This document shows positions 46,127 to 55,600 of a DNA stretch of 64,000 nt, piece after piece. Source of the DNA: CAZMGY01 sp964565945 [NCBI: uncultured bacterium] (GTDB lineage: Bacteria > GCA-001730085); contig CAZMGY010000012.1 in assembly GCA_964565945.1 (NCBI GenBank), forward strand, positions 75,778 through 139,777, given 5' to 3'. The number at the start of each line of letters is the position of its first letter. Within the stretch, counting starts at the first letter, position 1. Both the position numbers and the translations under genes were made by a program. The notes beneath the pieces were generated by a model. That model had not been told where the DNA came from and ran no database searches. It saw only the letters and a program-made list of their open reading frames with translations.

Positions 46127-46696
46127 TTAACGTTGAATGATTACACGGCGGATCACAACATTGTTCAAAGGACGGTTTTGACGGCCAGTAGGTACGGAAC
46201 CAATTGATTGCAGCGTTTGGTTTCCACGAATCAATTGACCAAAGATGGTGTAACCTCCATCAAGCCAAGGCGCGGGTTCAAGGGTGATGTAAAACTGAGA
46301 ACCAGCTGTGTTAGGTCCACGATGAGCCATGGCCAAAATACCCATTTTATCGTGTTTAAGATTGGGATGGATTTCGTCATTAATATTGTACCCAGGCCCT
46401 CCTGTTCCATTTCCAGAAGGATCCCCACCTTGAATCATAAAGTCCTTGATAACACGGTGAAAAATAAGGCCATCATAAAATCCTGCTTCGGACAATTTAA
46501 TGAAGTTTTCAACCGTTTCGGGTGCTTTATCAGCATAGAGTTCCAAAACCATTGGTCCCATATTGGTTTCCAAAACAGCTACGGGGTTGTAGACAGGTTT
46601 GTTTCTTGTATCCTCTGTCACGGCATTTTTGCGATTACGTGGCGCACACCCAATAAAGGCCATAATAGCAAGAACAGCACACCATTTTTTTATCAT
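46127..46696 (-). CDS. Lipoprotein cyclophilin-type peptidyl-prolyl isomerase
   Basis: A 189-residue protein with a lipobox 'AFIGC' (Cys17) followed by a complete cyclophilin domain (about 38-187). Catalytic-pocket motifs are visible: 'FHRVIKDFMIQGGDP', 'MAHRGPNTAGSQFYI' and 'WLDGGYTIFG'. It should speed proline isomerisation during folding in the periplasm, tethered to a membrane. The AGGAGAAG ribosome site is strong. Cytosolic PpiB lacks such a signal, so this is an envelope version. Confidence 0.93.
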   Translation of the reverse strand: MIKKWCAVLAIMAFIGCAPRNRKNAVTEDTRNKPVYNPVAVLETNMGPMVLELYADKAPETVENFIKLSEAGFYDGLIFHRVIKDFMIQGGDPSGNGTGGPGYNINDEIHPNLKHDKMGILAMAHRGPNTAGSQFYITLEPAPWLDGGYTIFGQLIRGNQTLQSIGSVPTGRQNRPLNNVVIRRVIIQR

Positions 46697-46845
46697 TTTC
46701 TCTTCTCCTTTTATATTTTAGGTAGAAATGGATTCATACACACAAGATATGGTAACATGACCTAGAATAAATTAACAAATTAAGAGTGTGTTCTTTGTTC
46801 CGAAATTTATTGAAATAAAAGTTCAAAAATAAGGAAAGACCTCCT

Positions 46846-47493
46846 ATGATGAGTCCAGAGAAAATTGTTGAATTGAATCGTGAATATCAAGATCATGGAA
46901 TTCATGAGCATGAAATGAAAAGTAATCCTTTTGAGCAATTCCATCAATGGTTTAAAGAGATGGTTCGCGTTGATTCTCTCAGTGCTAATGCGATGGTTCT
47001 TGCAACAGCCAATGCTCACGGCCAATGCTCGGTGCGTACAGTTTTGCTTAAGCGTTATGATGACCGAGGGTTTGTTTTTTATACCAATTACAACAGTGAT
47101 AAAGCCAAAGAAATTCAGGTAAATCCTTGGGTGGCCGTTAATTTTCATTGGCCACAATTGCAACGTGATATTCGCATTGCAGGTGAAATCCAAAAGTTGG
47201 ATCAGGAAACGTCTCGGGATTATTTTTATAGTCGTCCTCGAAAAAGTCAAATTGCAGCTTGGGCGTCTCAACAAAGTGGTTTGTTGGAGAGTCGAGCGGC
47301 CTTGGAACAGCTTTTTCAGGAAACGAGTGCCTTGCATGAAGGTCAAGAGATTCCTTATCCTGAGTTTTGGGGAGGATATCTGATCATTCCTCAAAGGTTT
47401 GAATTTTGGCAAGGGCGCAGTAATCGTTTACATGATCGCATTGTTTATACCCATGGGTCGGACTCTTGGATGAAACAGCGTTTCGCTCCCTAA
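46846..47493 (+). CDS. pdxH: Pyridoxamine 5'-phosphate oxidase
   Basis: A 215-residue FMN enzyme that oxidises pyridoxine/pyridoxamine 5'-phosphate to pyridoxal 5'-phosphate. Family signatures are 'MVLATANAHGQCSVRTVLLK', 'GFVFYTNYNSDKAKEI', 'VNFHWPQLQRDIRIAG' and the C-terminal 'FWQGRSNRLHDR'. Length is typical. It starts at a double ATG behind AAGGAAAG. No other vitamin B6 gene is in the window. Confidence 0.97.
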   Translation: MMSPEKIVELNREYQDHGIHEHEMKSNPFEQFHQWFKEMVRVDSLSANAMVLATANAHGQCSVRTVLLKRYDDRGFVFYTNYNSDKAKEIQVNPWVAVNFHWPQLQRDIRIAGEIQKLDQETSRDYFYSRPRKSQIAAWASQQSGLLESRAALEQLFQETSALHEGQEIPYPEFWGGYLIIPQRFEFWQGRSNRLHDRIVYTHGSDSWMKQRFAP

Positions 47494-47497
47494 GTTA

Positions 47498-48253
47498 ATG
47501 AAGACTGCTATCAAGACTTTTTCTATCGGTGACTTATCGTTTGATTACACATGGAATCGTCGAAAACGGCGTAAATATGTTTCTTTAAAAGTCGAAGCTA
47601 ACAATTGCGTGGTTGTTCAATTGCCTTGGATTTGTTCTCGTCAAAATATTCCTCGCATTTTAAAGCGGCACAAAGATTGGATTAAAGATCAGTTTCAAAA
47701 AAACACTCAAAGAGGCCTTTATCGTTCTAAGCAATGGGTCGAAGGCGAGGTGTTTGACTTTTTGGGTTACAGCTATGTGCTGAAGTTAAATTCTCAAATA
47801 ATGCCTCGTCTTTTTGATTTGCAACGGCAGTCCGTTGTTGTGCAAGGATCGTCGTGGTTTTTGAATATAGATATAGCTTGGAGCCAAGCAGAGACAGAAG
47901 CGTGGTTAGCTAAAAAAATAGAGCGCCATTACCGCCGTGAGGCGGAACATTTTTTAGTGCAGAGATGTCACCATTATGCTCAGATGCTGGATGTACAACC
48001 CCATTCGATCCGCATACGGGCCCTTAAGTCTCGTTGGGGGAGTTGCTCACTTATAGGTGACCTTGTTTTCAATTGGAAGTTGATGATGGCTCCAGTTTCT
48101 ATTGTGAATTATGTGGTGATTCACGAACTTTGTCATATTCATGAGCATAATCATTCGCCTCAGTTTTGGTCTTGGGTCGAGCTGATTGACCCCGATTATT
48201 GTGAACATAAAAGATGGTTGAAAGAACAGGGACACTTGTTGGATTTGTTTTAA
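47498..48253 (+). CDS. YgjP/DUF45-type zinc metallopeptidase
   Basis: A 251-residue protein with the YgjP-like (M48-related) zinc site 'HELCH' at 209-213 and a third ligand His219 (H-E-x2-H-x5-H). The 'RALKSRWGSCS' segment just before it is characteristic of the family, as is the later 'HSPQFWSWVELIDPDYCEHK'. Function in bacteria is mostly unknown; protease activity is predicted. It starts four bases after pdxH and is followed 20 bp later by the large membrane protein. Confidence 0.9.
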   Translation: MKTAIKTFSIGDLSFDYTWNRRKRRKYVSLKVEANNCVVVQLPWICSRQNIPRILKRHKDWIKDQFQKNTQRGLYRSKQWVEGEVFDFLGYSYVLKLNSQIMPRLFDLQRQSVVVQGSSWFLNIDIAWSQAETEAWLAKKIERHYRREAEHFLVQRCHHYAQMLDVQPHSIRIRALKSRWGSCSLIGDLVFNWKLMMAPVSIVNYVVIHELCHIHEHNHSPQFWSWVELIDPDYCEHKRWLKEQGHLLDLF

Positions 48254-48273
48254 AACTGCGTTAGAATACCCTC

Positions 48274-51200
48274 ATGAATGAGGGAAATCAATCGCGGTTG
48301 CAAACTTGGTTGCGGATGCAGATGGCGACGGTGTATCTGACCTTGCTTAGGTTGCGAAATACGCTTATGTTTTGGTTGTGGCCTTTATGTGTGGCTAAGG
48401 TACAACAACCGTTTTCTTTTCTTAAGCGAAATCCAAAGTGGCTTTATCGTTTAAAGGTGACTTTATCGGTTTGCCTTACTGCGGTGACGCTTTTCGTTGT
48501 GGCTTGGGGGCCGTTGCGCATGTATTGGGAGCAATATCGTGAAGATCTTAAGGGACGTTGGCATCAGAGCCAGGTTAAAAAACAGGTTCAAAATAAAGAT
48601 CCTTATCAGAAAATATTGACCCGAATGCAATCTTTTGTGAGCGATTATTTTCAATCTGGTCGTGGCTTGCATCCCAGGTATGGTATGCCTTTTCATACGG
48701 TGACAACCGAAGGTGGCTGGCCTTATGTGATTGTCAAGGAAAAGCGTGTTAACCCTAAAGACAATGCTTTTGTTTTGCTTTATGCCTTGCAGGCTTATCG
48801 GCATCAAGGAAAGTTGCGCTCTAAGATGGACATGATTGAGCGCATTTTAGAGTCTTTGGTCGATTTTTCCGAAAAAAACACACACTATCATGGTTTATTT
48901 CCGCTATTGCGCTTTGATTTTAAGGAGGGTTTGCAAGGGGAGTCCAATCAATTGAGCCTAACGGAGAATGCATGGCTGTCTTGGAGTTTGGCGGCTGTGC
49001 AAACCTATTTTATGAGTTTTCCAGAAGAAGATAAAAACGAGCAGGTTAAGCGCATCATAAGTTTAACGGAACCTCTGTTGGATAAACAAGATTATGGGAT
49101 TTTTTATGACGCGAAGAAAAAACGTTTTTTAAGAGAGATGGATCTTAAAAAAAAGTCTACTCAGCTTGGGTCTTACGCCAGATATGCTTGGGAAGAAGAT
49201 GTTTTGGGGTTGTTATGGGCCATTGTCCGGGGGCATCTGCCTAAAGAGGATGTGAGACAAGCCTGGGAGGCGGATATCCCTTTGGTTCTTTCCTTGTATC
49301 CTGCCTCAAATGACTCCTATTGGGATGCTCCCTTGACGCGCCATGGTCACTTGGGCGATTTGGAGCCGCATGTTTTGCTCTTGCCTCACACCGAAAAGGA
49401 GTTAGGCATTTTGACTCAAAATGCGATTGCGATCCATGCGCATCATGCTCATGAAAATCAATGGCCAGGTTTGTTAGGTGCGGGCTATGCAAAAGATGGA
49501 CGTTGGCACTCATCTGGTATTGAGCTATTATCTTTGCAGCAACAGGAATTGCAGCATGCTAGGCCGAGTTTAGGTGTAACAGCCTTAGCTTCGGTTGTGG
49601 CCCCTGATGTTATGCGCCCATGGTTAGCTCAGGCTTTCACAAAACTACAACCGAAACACATTCTTCTTGCCAGGGATGTGGCGTTGATGGGCATGAGTTC
49701 TTGGGGGCCTCCCAAAGATTTGATTCAAAGTTATTTGCAGCGTATCCACAGATGGCCTATGTATCAGCGTCTGTGGTTGCAAAAAGTAGCCCAGACCAAA
49801 ACGAATAAAGCCGGTCAGAATGTGTTAGCTGTTCAGGCGATTGTTCGGGCACCGTCTTTGAGGAGTTCTTATAAGGAGCAACTGCCTTGGGCTTTTGAAC
49901 AAGAGATCAATCTTATGGATATGTTGGCATCGGTATCGGCTAAGACAGAAAGAAGCCAAGATTCGCTTGTTTTGAGTAAGGAGTCGGGGTATTGGACCTT
50001 GCGCTATCGCCTTACGCAACCAGCGCACATTTTTTTTGAATTGGACCAGGGGAGTGTTTTGCCTTGGAATTTTCACGTTATGGAAATGGCCTATGAATGG
50101 GCGTCACAGCAGCAGCTTGCGGTGAAATGGAGCTTTAAGCAACGAGATATTGTCTTGGCTCGCTGTGATCAGAAAAGTTTAGATCAGGGGTTATTTCAAT
50201 GGGATCGAAGTTCTTGGCAGAGTTTACCTTTTGTTTTAAATCACAGTCTTTCGCAATGTCATCGGCGCGCAACACATCTTGTGATGCACCTGTCTTCTCC
50301 TGATAAGTTTATGAAAGGATACCCCGCCGAAGGAGTGATAACATTACAGAATGTGTCTTTGATTCCCGAGAGCATCGAGAGAGATGTTCAAGATTTAGAA
50401 GTACATGTTCATCAGTCGCAGAAGCCCTTGAACTGGGGGGGATATCCTCCAGAATGGCTTGACTGCTTTAGAGGCAAGTATATGGAGGCTCATGGAACCT
50501 TTATGGACTCAAAGGCTACGTATGCCCACTTTGAGCGAAGAAAAGAAACAGAGGGTTTAGTGGGAGTTTCCGTACGCTTTAATTCGAACCATCCTTTAGA
50601 GGAGCCTTGGAAGGCTTTAGGCTTGCGTTTGCAACCAGGTTTATGGGGATCTTTACCTCCTTATATGCAAGTGACAGCGCAGTTTGTGAATGATGCCAAA
50701 GTCCAAACAACATCGTGGAATATCGATTTGAGCCAAGGGCCTTTGGCCGAAAAGGCCAAAGAATATCTTATTCTATCTCTTCCTGAATCGATGGGATGTA
50801 TGAATTTGCGAGAGTTGCGTTGTCACATGGATACCGTTCTTAATGCAGAGAAATTCTACAGTTGGCATGTGAGCGATGTTGCTTTGTTAACTCAGGAAGA
50901 GCGAGAACAGATCAAATTGGATAAGCACGATTTTATTTATGATCATCAGAACCAATTGGTGCGTAATATCTTAAATTCGTCCGTCTCTGTGATCAAAGAT
51001 GCTAAGTGGGTTAGAGAGAATGATGCCGTTATTTTTCCCGAAACGCAAGGTGTGGATCACGTTTTTGAAATAGTGCTATACCCTGAACAAAAGTTACAGG
51101 GTCAGGCGATTGTTATACAAGGAAGCCCTGAGGCTTTGCCTGATGGATTTTTTCGTTTGCAGTTGTATAGCAACGAAGAACTGCTGTTAGATCGGGATAT

Positions 51201-51336
51201 TCATTTGCGTCACGGCCTTCGTTCTCAGCCCATGCGTATAGCGTTACCTCATAGCCTTCTTGGTCGTGTGTTGAATCGAGTCAATGTGTCTCATGTTCAA
51301 GGGGTTGTTCATATCCAGCAGATGTATGTGACCTAA
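48274..51336 (+). CDS. Large membrane-anchored protein, toroid-like plus beta domain
   Basis: A 1,020-residue protein I cannot assign to a family. A transmembrane helix lies near residues 66-86 ('VTLSVCLTAVTLFVVAWGPL'). Residues about 115-530 are helix-rich with repeated aromatic motifs ('NAFVLLYALQAYRHQGK', 'TENAWLSWSLAAVQTYF', 'YARYAWEEDVLGLLWAIV'), the look of an alpha/alpha toroid as in glycoside hydrolases and lyases. The rest (about 560-1020) is strand-rich and may bind carbohydrate. A role in extracellular polysaccharide handling is inferred only. No lipobox or sorting signal is present. It may share a transcript with pdxH and the metallopeptidase. Confidence 0.65.
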   Translation: MNEGNQSRLQTWLRMQMATVYLTLLRLRNTLMFWLWPLCVAKVQQPFSFLKRNPKWLYRLKVTLSVCLTAVTLFVVAWGPLRMYWEQYREDLKGRWHQSQVKKQVQNKDPYQKILTRMQSFVSDYFQSGRGLHPRYGMPFHTVTTEGGWPYVIVKEKRVNPKDNAFVLLYALQAYRHQGKLRSKMDMIERILESLVDFSEKNTHYHGLFPLLRFDFKEGLQGESNQLSLTENAWLSWSLAAVQTYFMSFPEEDKNEQVKRIISLTEPLLDKQDYGIFYDAKKKRFLREMDLKKKSTQLGSYARYAWEEDVLGLLWAIVRGHLPKEDVRQAWEADIPLVLSLYPASNDSYWDAPLTRHGHLGDLEPHVLLLPHTEKELGILTQNAIAIHAHHAHENQWPGLLGAGYAKDGRWHSSGIELLSLQQQELQHARPSLGVTALASVVAPDVMRPWLAQAFTKLQPKHILLARDVALMGMSSWGPPKDLIQSYLQRIHRWPMYQRLWLQKVAQTKTNKAGQNVLAVQAIVRAPSLRSSYKEQLPWAFEQEINLMDMLASVSAKTERSQDSLVLSKESGYWTLRYRLTQPAHIFFELDQGSVLPWNFHVMEMAYEWASQQQLAVKWSFKQRDIVLARCDQKSLDQGLFQWDRSSWQSLPFVLNHSLSQCHRRATHLVMHLSSPDKFMKGYPAEGVITLQNVSLIPESIERDVQDLEVHVHQSQKPLNWGGYPPEWLDCFRGKYMEAHGTFMDSKATYAHFERRKETEGLVGVSVRFNSNHPLEEPWKALGLRLQPGLWGSLPPYMQVTAQFVNDAKVQTTSWNIDLSQGPLAEKAKEYLILSLPESMGCMNLRELRCHMDTVLNAEKFYSWHVSDVALLTQEEREQIKLDKHDFIYDHQNQLVRNILNSSVSVIKDAKWVRENDAVIFPETQGVDHVFEIVLYPEQKLQGQAIVIQGSPEALPDGFFRLQLYSNEELLLDRDIHLRHGLRSQPMRIALPHSLLGRVLNRVNVSHVQGVVHIQQMYVT

Positions 51337-51374
51337 TCAAAAATTAATTTAAGGAGTTTGAAAAGGAATAAACC

Positions 51375-51403
51375 TTGCGAGAGGCTTGATTTTTCGCTAG
51401 ACT
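51375..51403 (+). promoter_or_regulatory. Candidate recA promoter
   Basis: TTGCGA (51375-51380), 17 bp, TAGACT (51398-51403): a moderate match. No CTGT-N8-ACAG LexA box and no obvious alternative SOS palindrome was seen in this 105-bp spacer. Confidence 0.45.
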
Positions 51404-51441
51404 ATCCTTCGTTGTATGTGAATATTTAGGAGGGCACCACC

Positions 51442-52503
51442 ATGGCACAAGCAACCAAAGATGAGCGGGTTGAAGCTTTAAATTTAGCTATTAATCAGAT
51501 TGAGAAACAGTTTGGAAAAGGTTCCATTATGAAGTTAGGTGAGGACTTCAAGGTGGATATTCCTGTCATTCGAAGTGGCGCTTTACCTCTCGATATTGCT
51601 ATGGGTGTTGGCGGCTTCCCTCGAGGACGGATTGTTGAAATTTTTGGTCCAGAATCCTCGGGTAAAACAACCTTAGCTCTTCATGCCATTGCTGAGGCAC
51701 AGCGTCAGGGTGGAACAGCCGCATTCATCGATGCAGAGCATGCTTTGGATCCCACTTATGCCAAGAAATTGGGCATTGATTTGGATAATTTACTCGTCTC
51801 TCAGCCAGATACTGGGGAACAAGCTCTTGAAATTTGTGAATTGCTTGTTCGCAGTAATGTTGTTGATTTAATTGTGATTGACTCCGTGGCTGCCTTGGTT
51901 CCTCGCGTGGAAATCGAAGGACAGATGGGCGACAGTCATATGGGAGTTCATGCGCGTTTAATGTCGCAAGCTCTTAGAAAGCTAACAGCGATTATTAATC
52001 GGAGCAAAACCTGTGTTATTTTCATTAATCAGATTCGGATGAAAATCGGTGTGGTGTATGGTAATCCAGAGACCACGACGGGAGGAACAGCCTTAAAGTT
52101 TTATTCATCAATGCGTTTAGAAGTTCGTCGTGTGACGTCCATCAAACAAGGTGAAGATGTAACTGGAAATAAAATTCGGGTTAAAGTGGTCAAAAATAAG
52201 ATGGCGCCACCCTTCAAAACCGTTGAAATGGACATTATTTTTGGTGAAGGAATTTCCCGTGAAAGCTCTTTGATTGATATGGGGGTTGACTTAAAATTAG
52301 CTGAAAAGGCTGGATCTTGGTTTTCTTATAAAAATCAAAGGATTGGCCAGGGCAAAGAAAATGCACGCTTATTTCTGAAAGAGAATCCTAGGTTAGCCAA
52401 TGAACTTGAGAATGAAATTCTTAAGGTTGGTTTAGGTCAAGGAAATTCTGAGTCTCAAACCAATAAACCTTCTGTTAAAGCTGAGAGAAAGGGAAAGGCC
52501 TAG
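51442..52503 (+). CDS. recA: Recombinase RecA
   Basis: A 353-residue RecA, strand-exchange protein and partner of AddAB. Walker A '[19 protein letters not shown]', '[10 protein letters not shown]', Walker B '[12 protein letters not shown]' and loop L2 '[20 protein letters not shown]' are all canonical. The C-terminus is basic, not the acidic tail of E. coli RecA. An AGGAGG site eight bases before the ATG is a perfect Shine-Dalgarno, fitting high expression. Confidence 0.99.
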   Translation: MAQATKDERVEALNLAINQIEKQFGKGSIMKLGEDFKVDIPVIRSGALPLDIAMGVGGFPRGRIVEIFGPESSGKTTLALHAIAEAQRQGGTAAFIDAEHALDPTYAKKLGIDLDNLLVSQPDTGEQALEICELLVRSNVVDLIVIDSVAALVPRVEIEGQMGDSHMGVHARLMSQALRKLTAIINRSKTCVIFINQIRMKIGVVYGNPETTTGGTALKFYSSMRLEVRRVTSIKQGEDVTGNKIRVKVVKNKMAPPFKTVEMDIIFGEGISRESSLIDMGVDLKLAEKAGSWFSYKNQRIGQGKENARLFLKENPRLANELENEILKVGLGQGNSESQTNKPSVKAERKGKA

Positions 52504-52525
52504 ATAAAAGGAATGTTAAAAGTCC

Positions 52526-52554
52526 TTGACATTTCTCTTTATTTCATCTAAAAT
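52526..52554 (+). promoter_or_regulatory. Strong promoter of the NAD-synthetase-like fusion gene
   Basis: A perfect TTGACA (52526-52531), 17 bp, TAAAAT (52549-52554). Expected start near 52561, giving a leader of about 134 nt before the ATG at 52695. Confidence 0.9.
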
Positions 52555-52565
52555 AAGGTGTGCTG

Positions 52566-52618
52566 GACATGTGTAGAAACGCTTTTACATGTGCTTAGGA
52601 TTACAATGATGTAATTCC
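52566..52618 (+). promoter_or_regulatory. Two-hairpin leader of the fusion gene
   Basis: The predicted 5' leader contains an imperfect hairpin with CATGT/ACATG arms around 52568-52591, then GGATTACA / TGTAATTCC (52598-52605 and 52610-52618) around a 4-nt loop. No U-tract follows, so these are not simple terminators. They could be a cis-regulatory RNA or protein site. Confidence 0.4.
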
Positions 52619-52694
52619 AGAAAAATAAAGCAAGAGCAACGAAGCTATCTTGTGCTTGTAAGTTTTTTGTTTTATTTTTTAAGGGATTATATTA

Positions 52695-55600
52695 ATGTGT
52701 TACAAAAATATATTGTCTTTCATAATTGTTCAGTTTTATCTTGTAGGTGTTTGGGGCGAAGCGCATGCTTACACGAGTGATACACGATCTCAGGTCGTTC
52801 AAAAGATTCCCGATACTTTGGCAACTCCTTCTTTGTTTGCGCCTCATAACATTGAGGCAGAAGTTAACGCATTAACATCACAAGCTTTAGGGGCTCAATC
52901 GCGCAAGAAAAAAGAGATATCGTCCAAAAAAAAAGTTAACATCAAACGTTCCCCAAAAACCCGTTATCAAAGAGGCCAAGTCCGTTCATTCGCTGTGATC
53001 AACGCGACTCAGAAAGTTTTCTTTATTATCCTTTTGTTTGCTGCTTATTGGTTGATTACGGTCTCTGCATGGGCGCCGTTAGGGCTGCTTATTGTTGCAG
53101 CGCTTCTTTTAACGCCTATTTTGGCATCAATGGTGGTTAAAGACAAAGATATATTTGCTGGCTTTTTGATTGTTGTAGGCTTGATTGTTTTAGGCACTGG
53201 TTTTGCTTTACTCCCAACGGTATTGCCCTACATTGGTATGTTGATCGTGGCTATAGGTGTGATCTACTACTTGCAATACATGAAAACATCTCATCTGATT
53301 GGAGAAAGTCAGGCGGTTAATCAAGATGGCCTGTACGAATATAGCAAAAAAGAAAGTTTATATGAATCCTTGGCCGAACCTAAGGATCCTATGATTCCAG
53401 CCATATCTCTTATTATCGAAGCCTTATTAGGTGCTATACTTCTTGTTGGTATTCATTTATTTCCAATAGCAACTTTAGTTGCAGTGGTCATTTTGGGTGC
53501 GATTTTGGCCTTAGGACGTAGCAAGGATCTTTCCAAAATAAAAAAAGTGTACTTGGTTTTGGCAGGGATCTGTTTACTAGCTACAGTTGCTGTGGTTATG
53601 ATTCCTGGTGTTTCTCTGTTATGGTTATTGCCTCCTGCGACAGGGGCTTTGACTTTTCTACTAGGATATATTCGCGTTAAGGGAAGTGAAAAATTTATTA
53701 GTGACGATCTAAAAAAAGAGTCTGAGCAGTTAATTGATGAAGCTCTTGATATAAATCGGCGCTTGCCTACAGGTCAGGAACGACGTTTAGAGTTGATACG
53801 AACCAATATTTACCGTACCTTATTCAATTTGGTTCTCATTGCTACGGTTGTGTGGTCTTTGGTGGCACTTAATTGGATTGCTTTTCTTATTATCTTAGGT
53901 GCAGCATCAATGAGCTTTTTGGCTGTTCAAGATCAAGCCAAATATATCTATGGGTTTATGCTGGTTGGTGCGATTGCTTTTGGTATTGTCGCCGCGATTC
54001 TATTGCCTATGTCTTACCTGATGGTGGCAGGTGCTGTATTTGCTTTGACCGTTTTGTTTTGGATAAACCATAAAGATAGGGACTCCTCACTAGAAGTTAA
54101 CTCTAATAGTCACCAAATAGATGCTTTGACTTCGGCTATGCTGCGTGATGGGCGAAGAGATTTTTCTAAGCAGCCAGGAAAAAGTTATTTTGCTGTTCGT
54201 ACCGCTGTTACCTGGGAAAACCTCTTGGTTGCTTTTTTGATAGCTGGCGTGATTTGGGCAATTAATGCCTCCCTTAGTTGGGGACTTATTCCCATATTGT
54301 TTTTTGTTCTTTTATTAGCCTGGGAAAAAGTATCTAACTCTCAAATCTCTATGTTCTATCTTTTGTTGGTTCCTGCCAGTTTGATTATCCTCGGTGTGGG
54401 TGCTGTATTGGCTAGCCCAGTTACGATCTTTATCGGAATCACCCTTTTTGCTATGGGAGGATTATTTTATGTGTACGATCGCCAAATGGGTGGGCAAGTG
54501 ACAGATCCCAAGGAGCATCCAGATAATCCCTTGAACAATCACTTGTTTTTTCGTGTTTTTCGTGATGGAATCCGTGAGGGGCAAACAACCTCTGGGCGTC
54601 TTGTAGCTATGGGGCTTATTGCTGGTGTGATATTGATGGGAACGCTTTACTGGGCGATGGCGTCGACAGCTCTGACCTGGATGGGTTTTAGTGTTATGCC
54701 TTTACTTATCCTTGTTTTTATCTTGTTGTTCTTACCTCTTTTGGATCGCGATCAACAAGCGCGCAAGGCCATGAAAGATTATGACAAAATTCTTCTTTTG
54801 TTTGGCGCATTCGTGCTGATTGTTGGAGTGATTGTATCAATTGATATCTTGATGCTCATGGGAGGGGCTCTGCTGGCAACAGCTCTTTTATATATCGTTT
54901 ACCGCATGAAACGAGATCCTGATCTTAAGATGGATAATAAATTCAAGGAATTGCAAGAGTATAAGCCTAAAGGTGTGGTTAATCGAGAGCTTGTGGATAT
55001 TATAGATAAACCAGAGAAAGATAATCCTTCACTGCAAAAGGTTCAGCACGTTATTCGTGGAGCTAACAGAAAAGCTCTCGAGCATTTGCAACACAAATAT
55101 CGGATTAATAGTCAGGAAGTTGAGGCCTATAAGGATTGGGGGCATCATTTTCCTATTACTGAAGACAGTCTTGTGTTTGCTGGCGAAATTGGTCCAATTA
55201 TTGTCGAGGGCAAAAAACAAAGAACCTTTAGGTTTTTACCAGCCTTAGGCAACGGACGTATTTCTCTTAATGGAGATAATCCCGAGCATTATGTTGCGGG
55301 TCAAGAGTTTGTGATTGGGGCTGACGATTTATCTAAAAAGAGAGTGCTTTATCATGATTTTTGGAAAGGTTGGTTTAAGTTGAACCATTTCAAAGCGACA
55401 GAGGAGCAAATGAAAGAGTATTTGCTCATGTGGTTTAAAAGAGAAGCTAAATATTTGCAAGAAATAGGGGATAGCAAAGATTACGGGCAGGGACTTGTTT
55501 TTGCTGGAAACATCAAAGGCCAGGTGGGGGAATTCATCCTTGAAGGCCATGAGAATATTAATGCAATCCAAAAGGCGGTTCATAGGCGAGCTGATAAAGG

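Noticed and set aside
46208-46765. 185-codon plus-strand frame over the cyclophilin gene
   Set aside because: The opposite strand encodes a complete cyclophilin with all motifs; this frame is its shadow.
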